NCBI RefSeq assembly: GCF_018141425.1
Contig: NZ_CP058561.1
Location: 3,658,001-3,722,000, forward strand
Length of the DNA stretch: 64,000 nt
Direction: 5' to 3'
DNA from: Vallitalea guaymasensis
GTDB lineage: Bacteria > Bacillota > Clostridia > Lachnospirales > Vallitaleaceae
Within the stretch, counting starts at the first letter, position 1; each line of letters opens with the position of its first letter. A program made the translations under genes and the position numbers. This document shows, in pieces, positions 54,439-63,089 of this stretch. A model generated the notes under the pieces. It did no database searches. It saw only the letters and a list, made by a program, of their open reading frames with translations, and was not told the DNA's origin.

Positions 54439-55779
54439 ATGATAAGTGAAATGACAGATGATTTTAAGTGGGGAATATCAACGTCTGCTTACCAAATAGA
54501 AGGAGGATACCAAGAAGATGGTAAAGGTCAGTCTATTTGGGACGTTTTTACAGAAAACAAAGATAACATTGTTGATGGAAGTGACGGAAAAGTCGCGTGT
54601 AATCATTATGAATTATACAAGGATGATATTGACCTGATTGCAAATCTAGGTATCAAATATTATAGATTCAGTATTGCGTGGACAAGAATATTCCCTAACA
54701 ATTCCTATGAGATAAATGAAAAGGGTATAGAGTTCTATATTGATTTAATTAAGTATATGATTCAAAAAGGAATTGAACCTTTGGTATGTCTACATCATTG
54801 GGATTTACCTTATTATCTGTATGAGCAAGGTGGATGGTTGAATAGAGAATGTGTAGAGGCATTTGAAAAATATGCTGAAACAGTATTTATTCGTTTGGGT
54901 AAATATGTTAAACACTGGACTACATTCAATCAACCTTATTCTATTGCATATGGTGGTTATGTTACTGGGAAAAGGGCACCTGGAAAACAAGATATACCAT
55001 CTGCATTTAAAGTAATACATAATGTTTTGCTTGCACATGGTAAAGCTGTAGGTAAGTTCAGAGAATTGAATATTGAGGGTAAAATAGGTATAATATTAAA
55101 TTTGATGCCTGTACATTGTCTAAGTGAAGAAGATGAAGATGTTAGACAATTGGAAGATGAATTCAGAAATAAATGGTTCTTGGATGCAGTATTCATGGGT
55201 ACTTATCCAAAAATGTCCAGGACCTTTCTTGAAAAAGAATATAATATGGATTTCAATGAATTGATGCAAGCAGAGGATATGAAGGTTATATCTGAGAGAT
55301 TGGATTTTATCGGTGTAAATTATTATACTAGAAAGATTGTTAGATATAATGAAGAGTGTTTATTTAATGTTGAATATATAGATGGAAGTAATGATTCAAC
55401 AGATGATTTTCGTGAGATATACCCTAATGGATTAAAAGAAGCTCTAGGATTCATAAGAAAATACGATCCCCAATTGGATATATATATAACTGAAAATGGT
55501 GCTGATTATAGAGGCGATAAAGTTGAAGATATATTGAATGATGAAAAAAGAATAGAATTCTTGGACTGTCATTTTAATACGATCAAGGAATTAATTCATG
55601 ATGGATTTCCTATTAAAGGGTACTATCTGTGGACACTATTTGATAATTTTGAATGGGAAAATGGATATGTTGGAAAATATGGTATAGTCTATGTGAATAG
55701 AGATACTCAAGAGAGAATTGTGAAAAATAGTGGAAAATGGTATACTGGATATATAAATGAAAATAAAAGGTTTTGGTGA
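54439..55779 (+). CDS. GH1 glycosidase with Gln at the acid/base position
   Basis: This 446-residue cytoplasmic (beta/alpha)8 glycosidase of family GH1 should hydrolyse the imported glycoside. Family motifs are FKWGISTSAYQIEGG at the N-terminus, LHHWDLPYYLY near residue 119, the nucleophile Glu352 in YITENGADY, and the C-terminal LFDNFEWENGY. At the acid/base position the usual TFNEP is TTFNQP, so Glu is replaced by Gln165 (codon CAA at 54931). Plant myrosinases share that substitution. The enzyme could act on thioglycosides or on substrates with good leaving groups. It overlaps no neighbour and ends 3 bp before lacI. Confidence 0.93.
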   Translation: MISEMTDDFKWGISTSAYQIEGGYQEDGKGQSIWDVFTENKDNIVDGSDGKVACNHYELYKDDIDLIANLGIKYYRFSIAWTRIFPNNSYEINEKGIEFYIDLIKYMIQKGIEPLVCLHHWDLPYYLYEQGGWLNRECVEAFEKYAETVFIRLGKYVKHWTTFNQPYSIAYGGYVTGKRAPGKQDIPSAFKVIHNVLLAHGKAVGKFRELNIEGKIGIILNLMPVHCLSEEDEDVRQLEDEFRNKWFLDAVFMGTYPKMSRTFLEKEYNMDFNELMQAEDMKVISERLDFIGVNYYTRKIVRYNEECLFNVEYIDGSNDSTDDFREIYPNGLKEALGFIRKYDPQLDIYITENGADYRGDKVEDILNDEKRIEFLDCHFNTIKELIHDGFPIKGYYLWTLFDNFEWENGYVGKYGIVYVNRDTQERIVKNSGKWYTGYINENKRFW

Positions 55780-55782
55780 TTT

Positions 55783-56775
55783 ATGGAAAAGAAAAATGTC
55801 AAAGAAATTGCAAAACTCGCTGGTGTATCCACAGCAACAATATCAAGAGTAATAAACAATAACCCAAATGTTAAGGAGTCTACTAGACAACATGTCCTAG
55901 AGATTGTTAACAAATATGGCTTTAAACCAGATAGATTAGCTAAGAATCTGAGAACTAAAAAGAGCTATACTTTACTAGTATTGATTCCAACTGTGGAGAA
56001 TCCATATTTTGCTGAGATTATACGTGGAATTAATGAAAAGGTATACAATACTAAGTACGAGGTTATTATTGGAACTGTGGAGCATAAACGTAATTCAATG
56101 GAGATTTTCTTGGATTTGCTTAAGACCAATCAAATAGATGGTGCCATATTCGTTTCATCAAGTATTGATAAATCACAATTGATAAACATAAAAGATAAGA
56201 AAAATATCGTGCTTTGTAATGAATATATTGAAGGAATGGATATTTCCTATGTCTGCATAAATAATCTATTAGCTTCATATGAAGCTACAAAGAAACTTAT
56301 AGAATCAGGATGTAAGAATCTATGTTATCTTGCAGGACGTAAGAAATCAATTTCCAGTGAAAAGAGGAAATTGGGTTTTCAGAAGTGCTTAGATGAATAT
56401 GATATTACAAGTTCAGCCGAACATGTGATATATGGTCCCAACTCTATAGAATCAGGGTATGAATCTATGAAGAAGATCCATGACAGCAATATAAAATTTG
56501 ATGGTATACTTGTTAATTCAGATTTAAAGGCTGCAGGGGTAATACAATATCTAAAACAGAAAGATTTTAAAATTGGAGAAGACGTAAAATTAATTTGTTT
56601 TGATGGTACTTTTGTTTCAGAGATTATAACACCTAAGATTACAACTATTAATCAACCAGGTTACATTATCGGACAGAAAAGTTTGGAACTGTTAGTGAAT
56701 CAACTTGAAGATTCAGAGTGTGATTTTCAATCAATAATCGTGGAACATGAAATTAAAAAGGGCGAAACTTTATAA
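55783..56775 (+). CDS. LacI-family transcriptional repressor
   Basis: This 330-residue regulator has an N-terminal HTH (VKEIAKLAGVSTATISRVIN, residues 5-24), a hinge helix region near residue 50 and a periplasmic-binding-protein-like sugar-sensing domain (ILVLIPTVENPYFAEIIRG-like sequence beginning at about residue 63). It lies 3 bp after the glycosidase as last gene of the uptake operon. The double palindrome at the operon head is the expected binding site, giving negative feedback on its own synthesis. Confidence 0.93.
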   Translation: MEKKNVKEIAKLAGVSTATISRVINNNPNVKESTRQHVLEIVNKYGFKPDRLAKNLRTKKSYTLLVLIPTVENPYFAEIIRGINEKVYNTKYEVIIGTVEHKRNSMEIFLDLLKTNQIDGAIFVSSSIDKSQLINIKDKKNIVLCNEYIEGMDISYVCINNLLASYEATKKLIESGCKNLCYLAGRKKSISSEKRKLGFQKCLDEYDITSSAEHVIYGPNSIESGYESMKKIHDSNIKFDGILVNSDLKAAGVIQYLKQKDFKIGEDVKLICFDGTFVSEIITPKITTINQPGYIIGQKSLELLVNQLEDSECDFQSIIVEHEIKKGETL

Positions 56776-56803
56776 ATATAGATATAACAACGAGAAGGAA
56801 TCA

Positions 56804-56844
56804 AAAAAAGCTGTAACTCATATCATATGGAGTTTACAGCTTTT
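56804..56844. terminator. Intrinsic terminator between convergent lacI and lysA
   Basis: AAAAGCTGTAA and TTACAGCTTTT form a long stem, extended by ACTC/GAGT, with T- and A-runs on the two sides. Confidence 0.85.
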
Positions 56845-56858
56845 ATTATTATAATATT

Positions 56859-58112
56859 TTATTCAAAGTTTCTCACTAGATCTTCAAAAGTATCTCTGCG
56901 ACGGATTAGCTTTGCATTACCCTCTGAAGTTATAAGTACCTCAGCAGGACGAAGTCTATTGTTGTAGTTGGATGCCATGCAATATCCATAAGCTCCTGCA
57001 TCTAAAACATTAATTATATCGCCTTCAAAAATCTCAGGTAGTTCACGTTGTTTAGCTATGATATCTCCACTTTCGCAGATATTACCCACAATGTTTACTG
57101 TTTCTGATTTTGTTGATGGGACATTGGATTCTCTGAATATCTCTATGTCGTGGTGAGAATCATACATAACTGGTCTTTTAAGTACATTGAATCCTAAGTC
57201 TGTCCCTACATACTTCATTCCATAATTATTTTTGATAGAATAAACTGTACCCAATAGATTACCACATTCAGCAGCAATATAACGTCCAGGTTCTACTTTG
57301 AAAGTTATTTGTTTGCCATACTTATCAGCAAAATCAAAGAATACTTTGTCTAACTTTTTACCTAAGTCTTGTAGATCTAATCTCTTTTGACCAGCTAGTT
57401 TTTGGTAAGGGATACCGAATCCACCACCCAAATCTACAAATTCAAGATTATCAAATTTTTCAGCTATGTCCAAAACAGATTTAACACCCTCGACATATTT
57501 GTCACCTTCCATGAATAATGAACCGATATGCTGATTAATACCTACTAGGTTAAGTTTATATTTGGATATAATCTCTTTTACTTCTGGGATGAAATTAGGG
57601 TCTACACCGAACTTGGTTTTCTTTCCACCTGTAATAACTTTTTCATGATGTCCTGCACCGACACCAGAATTGAATCTTATACATACTCTTCCGCCTTCAT
57701 TTATTTGACCGTATGATTCTAGTTGTGAAACTGAATCGACACTTACTAGAATATCCCTATCTATTGCAAATTGCATTTCTTCTTTTGATACATTATTACT
57801 AATGTACAATATCTGTTCTGGCTTGAATCCAGCTTTTAATTCAACAAAGATTTCCCCTGGGGACATTGCGTCAGCGTTAAGACCTTCTTCACGAGCAATT
57901 TGTAATAAAGTTAGATTGCCATTAGCTTTTACAGAATAATTTACAGAGAAATTAGGATATGTTATAAGATTTTTCAGCTCTCTACATCTTTCTCTCATTA
58001 CATTTTCATTATACACATATAGTGGACTACCATATTCTTTTATTAATTCCACTGGGGTAGTATTACCAAAAAAATTAGTTTCATCTGATACTTTGTTATA
58101 TGTTGTTAGCAT
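56859..58112 (-). CDS. lysA: Diaminopimelate decarboxylase
   Basis: This 417-residue PLP enzyme makes lysine from meso-diaminopimelate. The PLP Lys is in NYSVKANG (about residue 62), with the Gly-rich DLGGGFGIPY phosphate loop near 228 and the CESGDIIAK motif of the partner active site near 345. The length fits the family. It stands alone, away from other lysine genes, preceded by AAGGAGC on the minus strand. A TrmB-type regulator is transcribed in the same direction 53 bp upstream. Confidence 0.95.
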   Translation of the reverse strand: MLTTYNKVSDETNFFGNTTPVELIKEYGSPLYVYNENVMRERCRELKNLITYPNFSVNYSVKANGNLTLLQIAREEGLNADAMSPGEIFVELKAGFKPEQILYISNNVSKEEMQFAIDRDILVSVDSVSQLESYGQINEGGRVCIRFNSGVGAGHHEKVITGGKKTKFGVDPNFIPEVKEIISKYKLNLVGINQHIGSLFMEGDKYVEGVKSVLDIAEKFDNLEFVDLGGGFGIPYQKLAGQKRLDLQDLGKKLDKVFFDFADKYGKQITFKVEPGRYIAAECGNLLGTVYSIKNNYGMKYVGTDLGFNVLKRPVMYDSHHDIEIFRESNVPSTKSETVNIVGNICESGDIIAKQRELPEIFEGDIINVLDAGAYGYCMASNYNNRLRPAEVLITSEGNAKLIRRRDTFEDLVRNFE

Positions 58113-58165
58113 ACCTGTTGCTCCTTTCTAAGAAATATATTGTAATAATCTAGTTTAATTATTTT

Positions 58166-58858
58166 TTAATCAGATATATTGTTTTTTATATCTATTAAAT
58201 GAATTTCATTAATTATTGCTTCTCTAATAAGTCGCACTAAAGTAGTATTACGAGAGTAGAGTGCTTGATTCAATGTTCCTGTAATGACTTCTTCAGTATC
58301 TATAATAAGCTTAAAAGATTCATAGTTAAATGATTTATAAAATTTGTTATGATTGAACTTTGGAACTTCTGGTGATAGGATCACTATTTTCTTATCATTA
58401 TTATAAGCTTCTATTATCTCATCTGAAAATATATCCAGAATTTTTTTATCAGCACAAAAATATAATCTGAACTTAGACTGAGTAATCATATTTTTTATTT
58501 TATTAATTATATTTTTAGTGTCTACAATAGTAATATATGGATTATTAGTAACTAGGTTGAATTCTAAGTTATCTCTAATAACTTGTATATTTTCATCAAA
58601 ATCTCTTGTAGCATTCATAATCAGTTCGTCTTTAGAGATAGCAATGTATTTTGCAGAAGTACCTTCTATTATATGAGCACTACCTTTGTCAACTAGACTT
58701 GATAGTGCAGCGTAGGCATTAGAACGTGATATACCAGATATTTTTGCTGCTTCGTAGCCAGATAATTCTCCATGCTTACACAAGGTAATGTATATAATTG
58801 ATTCCTGCTGAGTAAAGCCAATGCTTTTTAATGCATCAATCAAATTCATATCTTTCAC
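58166..58858 (-). CDS. TrmB-family transcriptional regulator
   Basis: This 230-residue protein has an N-terminal winged HTH of the TrmB type (LKSIGFTQQESIIYITLCKHG and YEAAKISGISRSNAYAALSS) and a C-terminal half resembling the TrmB sensor region. TrmB proteins often control sugar uptake or central metabolism. It lies between lysA and the carbohydrate-binding protein cluster and could regulate either; no operator was identified. GAGGTGAAAG precedes the ATG. Confidence 0.85.
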   Translation of the reverse strand: MKDMNLIDALKSIGFTQQESIIYITLCKHGELSGYEAAKISGISRSNAYAALSSLVDKGSAHIIEGTSAKYIAISKDELIMNATRDFDENIQVIRDNLEFNLVTNNPYITIVDTKNIINKIKNMITQSKFRLYFCADKKILDIFSDEIIEAYNNDKKIVILSPEVPKFNHNKFYKSFNYESFKLIIDTEEVITGTLNQALYSRNTTLVRLIREAIINEIHLIDIKNNISD

Positions 58859-58915
58859 CTCATTAGTATTCCTTTATAGAACTACTATAAAGCATGTATC
58901 TATAATTGTCAAGAA

Positions 58916-58956
58916 AAAAACTAAGGGCTTTGCTTCTAAACAAAACTCTTAGTTAA
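58916..58956. terminator. Intrinsic terminator of the CBM21-like gene cluster
   Basis: AACTAAGGGCTTTG pairs with CAAAACTCTTAGTT with two mismatches and is flanked by an A-run that reads as T-run on the minus strand, 60 bp past the last CBM21-like gene. Confidence 0.7.
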
Positions 58957-59015
58957 ATGTATAATATATAAATTCATATTAATATTGGAAATGGGTATTA
59001 ATTACGTTAGTAATT

Positions 59016-59801
59016 CTATTTTGGGAAACTATAATTTGAACCAAAATTATTATCCCAATAAGTTACACCATTAACAGTATAGCTTATTGCAAACTCACAA
59101 TCATTATCCCACTGATAGTTGTTTCCACCAGTATAAAATGACCATAATTCTGTATTATTATCGTAAGAACGAGTATAGCTAGCATCAACTTCACTATAAG
59201 TTTTCCAATTATCTAGAGTGTATCGTACTTTTACGTTTTTGTCATAGCCTAGATTTTTTAAGTAAATGGAACCACTTAAGAAATTATCATTACGGTTACA
59301 TTCATTTAATAAAACAACACTTTTTGATAAAGTGCAAGGTGCATTATAGATCATTGTAGTTTCTTGAAGTAGATAATTATCTCCATTGTTATTATCCCAA
59401 TATGTATTACCATTAACCTCATATTTTAGAGCAAATCTACAATTATGGTAGGTATGATGTTGAGGGGCATAAATTTTATGAGGTGTTGAAAAGCTCCATA
59501 CTTCAGAGCCGTCTTTTAATGTTTTGAGATAAGATGCAGATTGGTCTAACCAGTTGGAACCGTCATAAGTATAATGTACTGTAATATTTTTATCAGCACT
59601 TAAGTTTTTGACATTGATATATCCAGTTGCATAATAATCTAATTGGCTGCCACATTGACCAACAGTTGTTGTTACCAATTTTGCTGAATACAGTTGTATA
59701 TTAGGAGTTGTCTGTGCTGAGATACTTAATCCACTGACATTGAGCATTAATACAAAACAAATTACAAAAGTTACTAAATTTCTAAAACATTTCTTTTTCA
59801 T
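59016..59801 (-). CDS. Secreted protein with two CBM21-like domains, paralogue 1
   Basis: This 261-residue exported protein has a signal peptide (MKKKCFRN then a hydrophobic stretch, cleavage near SAQ) followed by two ~105-residue modules. Module 1 ends EVNGNTYWDNNNGDNY and module 2 ends TVNGVTYWDNNFGSNY. Upstream of each lies VHYTYDGSNWLDQ- or VRYTLDNWKTYSEVDASY-like sequence. This order of KNL..K.V.VRYT.D.W..Y.DV.A.Y, W.F and YWDNN.G.NY is that of CBM21, known in glycogen-targeting subunits and some amylases. There is no catalytic domain or wall anchor. It is the distal gene of a pair, 38 bp after the next. Confidence 0.85.
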   Translation of the reverse strand: MKKKCFRNLVTFVICFVLMLNVSGLSISAQTTPNIQLYSAKLVTTTVGQCGSQLDYYATGYINVKNLSADKNITVHYTYDGSNWLDQSASYLKTLKDGSEVWSFSTPHKIYAPQHHTYHNCRFALKYEVNGNTYWDNNNGDNYLLQETTMIYNAPCTLSKSVVLLNECNRNDNFLSGSIYLKNLGYDKNVKVRYTLDNWKTYSEVDASYTRSYDNNTELWSFYTGGNNYQWDNDCEFAISYTVNGVTYWDNNFGSNYSFPK

Positions 59802-59839
59802 TAGAATTCCTCCTTGAGTTTATAGATTAACAGTTATTT

Positions 59840-60595
59840 TTATTCATAGAATCCTGTAAGGCTGTAGTTGTCACCAAAATTGTTATCCCAATAAGTTTGA
59901 CCATTAACAGTATAGCTTATAGCATATTCTCCTTCTTCATAGTAATAACATGGTATGAAGAATTCCCATGATTCTATATTGTTGCCAACATCTTTTCTGT
60001 AAGTGGCATCCACAGATTTTTGTGTTTTCCAACCGTCTTTTGTATAGAAGACTTTTACATCTTTAGCATAATCCAGATCTTTCAAGAACATGAATCCTTG
60101 TACTCCATAACGATAATTATGTCTACCAGTATCTAACATAACTATGCTTTTTGATAATGCATAAGGAGTATTGCTATCTGAGTAACTATATTCAACATAA
60201 TAGTTTTCTCCATTGTTATTGTCCCAATATGTATTACCATCAACTTCATATTTTATTGCAAATGTACAATTATTAGATTTATCCTTTGGTATATTTATAT
60301 CAAAAGACCAAACTTCATCTTCTGGTGATAGATTCTTTAAATATTCAGCTTTTTGCTCAAGCCAAGTAGTGCCATCATATGTATAATGTAAAGTAACGTT
60401 TTTATCATAGTTCAAGTTTTTAACATGTATATAACCTTTTGCAGTATAATCACTGTTAAATCCTTTTTGCATTATCTTAGCAGAATACAGCTCTACATTA
60501 GGCGTCTGTGCTAAAATACTAAAGCTATTTACACTAAGGGTCAAAATAAAACAAATCATTAAAGTTACTGAGTTTCTAAAATACTTTCTTTTCAT
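59840..60595 (-). CDS. Secreted protein with two CBM21-like domains, paralogue 2
   Basis: The 251-residue paralogue has a signal peptide (MKRKYFRNSVTLMICFIL), module 1 ending EVDGNTYWDNNNGENY and module 2 ending TVNGQTYWDNNFGDNY. Its first module lacks the aromatic-rich TPxxxxxxHxYNC loop of the other copies (here shortened to NIPKDKSNNCTF), so ligand preference may differ. It is preceded by AGGAGGAATTTAA-type ribosome site and by a full consensus promoter at 60627-60655 on the minus strand, and reads through into paralogue 1. Confidence 0.85.
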   Translation of the reverse strand: MKRKYFRNSVTLMICFILTLSVNSFSILAQTPNVELYSAKIMQKGFNSDYTAKGYIHVKNLNYDKNVTLHYTYDGTTWLEQKAEYLKNLSPEDEVWSFDINIPKDKSNNCTFAIKYEVDGNTYWDNNNGENYYVEYSYSDSNTPYALSKSIVMLDTGRHNYRYGVQGFMFLKDLDYAKDVKVFYTKDGWKTQKSVDATYRKDVGNNIESWEFFIPCYYYEEGEYAISYTVNGQTYWDNNFGDNYSLTGFYE

Positions 60596-60626
60596 TTAAA
60601 TTCCTCCTTTATTTTTTATAAAATAC

Positions 60627-60655
60627 ATTATATTACGATAATTTATATATGTCAA
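60627..60655 (-). promoter_or_regulatory. Consensus promoter for CBM21-like paralogues 2 and 1
   Basis: On the minus strand TTGACA (60655-60650) and TATAAT (60632-60627) have a 17-base spacer. Confidence 0.85.
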
Positions 60656-60907
60656 ACAATAAACTGAATATTTATTTTGTTTAAAATATTGTTAGAATAT
60701 AACGAAATATTAATTTATATATAAGATATATTGTATACAATATCAAATAATAGTATAAGATAAGTAGTTTTTGGAAATAAAATTGTAAGATATTATAAAT
60801 AACCAATAAAAATAAATTAAATTATTAGTTAATTTAAAAATATAAGTGAATAAAAATTCATAAGAAGGTATAATAAATTGTTTTGAAAGGTGATTAAGGA
60901 AATAACT
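60656..60907. other. Intergenic region between CBM21-like genes
   Basis: This is part of the 492-bp gap between paralogues 2 and 3. It is extremely AT-rich with no gene; the hairpin repeat at 60908-61012 occupies the rest. Confidence 0.5.
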
Positions 60908-61012
60908 AAGGGACAGCCTCCTAATATATTTCACTGTGATACTTACTAGAGTCGATATTTTGGTTTATCGGTAAACTAGACAGTGAAAAAATATATTAGG
61001 AGACTGCCCCTT
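60908..61012. repeat. MITE- or REP-like imperfect palindrome
   Basis: Arms of ~30-33 bases (60908-60937 with 60980-61012, a few mismatches and a small bulge) run AAGGGACAGCCTCC inward to CACTGT, and back from ACAGTG to GGAGACTGCCCCTT. The inner 42 bases contain a small CGATA/ATCG hairpin. GGGACAG-type palindromes are typical of REP-like or miniature transposable repeats in Firmicutes. No transposase is nearby and no target duplication could be proven. Confidence 0.65.
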
Positions 61013-61087
61013 AATGCATATTTTAGATATTAAGATTTATTAGCATAAACGAACTTATTACTTGTGAGTACTAGCTAATGATAATCA

Positions 61088-61894
61088 TTAGGGAAGATTA
61101 GGGTCCTGTGTAGGTGAGAAACTGTAATTATCACCAAAATTATTATCCCAATAAGTTACACCATTTACTGTATAACTCACAGCATATTCTCCACCACAAC
61201 TCCAAGGAATAGTACTTCCGTCATTGATTGTATTGAATAACCATAATTCTACATTATTACCTAGATTACAATTATATGAAGCATCAACATCATGATAAGT
61301 TTGCCAATTGTCTGTAGTATAACGCACTTTTACTACCTTATCATAAGCCAGGTTTTTCATAAAAATAGAACCATAGATAGAATTATAAGAACGACCTGTT
61401 TTATCTAACATAACAACACTCTTGGATAGTGCATATGGTGAGTTAAAACTTGTGCTGCTGCATTGAAGAAAATAATCATTTCCGTTATTATTATCCCAAT
61501 AGGTGTTACCATTAACTTCGTATTTTATGGCAAATCTACAATTGTATGTGTATTGATGAGCTGGTGTGTATGATTCATGTGGTGTAGTGAAAGACCATAC
61601 CTCTGATCCATCTGATAATGTCTTATAGTAGGATGCAGATTGATCATACCAATTATAGCCATCATATGTATAGTGTATTGTAACATTTTTGTTGATATTC
61701 AAGTTTTTAACATATATGTATCCACTTGCGTAGTAACCTGTCATGCGACCAGTATCAGCATAGGTCGTTTCCATTTTTGCAGAATAAAGTTCTACATTTG
61801 GAGTTTGAGCTAGAATACTAGAACCGTTGATATTGAGAATTAACATAAAACAAAAAATAAAAGCTACTAGATTTCTAAATAATTTTTTCTTCAT
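61088..61894 (-). CDS. Secreted protein with two CBM21-like domains, paralogue 3
   Basis: A 268-residue paralogue with a signal peptide (MKKKLFRNLVAFIFCFML, cleavage near LAQT). Module 1 ends EVNGNTYWDNNNGNDY; module 2 has VRYTTDNWQTYHDVDASY and ends TVNGVTYWDNNFGDNY. The short C-terminal tail is SFSPTQDPNLP. The region VKNLNINKNVTIHYTYDGYN matches the beta-strands before the first binding face. AGGAGGATTTATTA on the minus strand is the ribosome site. No strong promoter was read just upstream, so it may be transcribed from the next gene. Confidence 0.85.
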   Translation of the reverse strand: MKKKLFRNLVAFIFCFMLILNINGSSILAQTPNVELYSAKMETTYADTGRMTGYYASGYIYVKNLNINKNVTIHYTYDGYNWYDQSASYYKTLSDGSEVWSFTTPHESYTPAHQYTYNCRFAIKYEVNGNTYWDNNNGNDYFLQCSSTSFNSPYALSKSVVMLDKTGRSYNSIYGSIFMKNLAYDKVVKVRYTTDNWQTYHDVDASYNCNLGNNVELWLFNTINDGSTIPWSCGGEYAVSYTVNGVTYWDNNFGDNYSFSPTQDPNLP

Positions 61895-62013
61895 TAATAA
61901 ATCCTCCTATTTTTTAAAAATATATAATTTCTCTTTCAGATTAATATATGTATCAACATAAGAAGTTATTAAATAATGTTAAAAATAATTATGAACAATA
62001 ATATTCCATCATA

Positions 62014-62832
62014 TTAGTTAGAAGAATCTGGTGATGGTGAAAAACTATAATTATCGCCAAAGTTATTATCCCAATAAGTTACACCATCAACAGTATAACC
62101 GATAGCATATTCTCCACTAGAATTAACAGGGAAAGGACTATTATCATGCATAGTATCAAATGACCATAATTCTATATCATTATCATATTTCCAGTTATAA
62201 TGAGCGTTAAGATCATGATAAGTCGCCCAATTATCTGTAGTATAACGTACTATAACTTTCTTGTCGTAAGCTAAATTTTTTAAGAAAATGAAGCCCCATA
62301 AAGAATGTGGAGTAGATATATCCTTGTCTAACATAACAACACTTTTGGATAATACAAAAGGAGCATCGTAAATCATAGTAGTATCTTGAAGAAAATAATT
62401 GTCTCCATTATTATTATCCCAGTATGTATTACCATCAACCTCATATTTTACAGCAAATTTACAATTATATTCAACTTGATGTGTTGGTGTATAAGATTGT
62501 TCAGGTGTTTTGAAAGTCCATACTTCAGATCCGTCCTCTAATGTTTTTTGATAAGAAGCAGGCTGATCCAACCAGTTGGTATCGTCATATGTATAGTGTA
62601 TTGTCACATTTTTGTTAGCGCCTAAATCCTTGATATAGATTTTACCAGTTGAATAATAACCTACCATGTTACCGATATTACCGTATGTTGGTAATATTTT
62701 TGCGGAATACAGTTGTACATTTGTTGTCTCAGCTAATGTTGTTTGAGCTGAAATACTAAAACAACTAATGTTAAGTGCTAAAACAAAACAAATCATAAAA
62801 GTTACTAAATTTCTAAAATACTTTCTTTTCAT
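62014..62832 (-). CDS. Secreted protein with two CBM21-like domains, paralogue 4
   Basis: A 272-residue paralogue. The ATG at 62832 is used because AAGGAGGAATTATT precedes it; a longer in-frame start lies at 62895 on the promoter itself and is not credible. Signal peptide MKRKYFRNLVTFMICFVLAL; module 1 ends EVDGNTYWDNNNGDNY; module 2 has VRYTTDNWATYHDLNAHY and ends TVDGVTYWDNNFGDNY, then a SPSPDSSN tail. It is closest to paralogue 3 in layout. Confidence 0.85.
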   Translation of the reverse strand: MKRKYFRNLVTFMICFVLALNISCFSISAQTTLAETTNVQLYSAKILPTYGNIGNMVGYYSTGKIYIKDLGANKNVTIHYTYDDTNWLDQPASYQKTLEDGSEVWTFKTPEQSYTPTHQVEYNCKFAVKYEVDGNTYWDNNNGDNYFLQDTTMIYDAPFVLSKSVVMLDKDISTPHSLWGFIFLKNLAYDKKVIVRYTTDNWATYHDLNAHYNWKYDNDIELWSFDTMHDNSPFPVNSSGEYAIGYTVDGVTYWDNNFGDNYSFSPSPDSSN

Positions 62833-62866
62833 AATAATTCCTCCTTTATATTTTTTTGTAAAATAT

Positions 62867-62895
62867 ATTATAATAGTATTATAAATCCATGTCAA
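62867..62895 (-). promoter_or_regulatory. Consensus promoter for CBM21-like paralogue 4
   Basis: On the minus strand TTGACA (62895-62890) and TATAAT (62872-62867) have a 17-base spacer. Confidence 0.85.
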
Positions 62896-62945
62896 ATAAT
62901 GTATAGAATATTATTTAATAATAAAATATTATAATATTAAAGAAA

Positions 62946-62993
62946 AGTAGTGAATAAATTATATGTCAATAACTTGATAATTTATTCACTACT
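62946..62993 (-). terminator. Intrinsic terminator of CBM21-like paralogue 5
   Basis: A perfect 17-bp stem (AGTAGTGAATAAATTAT with ATAATTTATTCACTACT) with a 14-base loop, followed on the minus strand by TTTTCTTT, about 100 bp after the paralogue 5 stop. Confidence 0.75.
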
Positions 62994-63089
62994 AGTATTC
63001 CTATACATATAAATCAATGAAATGAGTATACAATTCATTTGATTTTAATAAATAATAATGTTATACAATATAAAAATAGTACATTAGAT

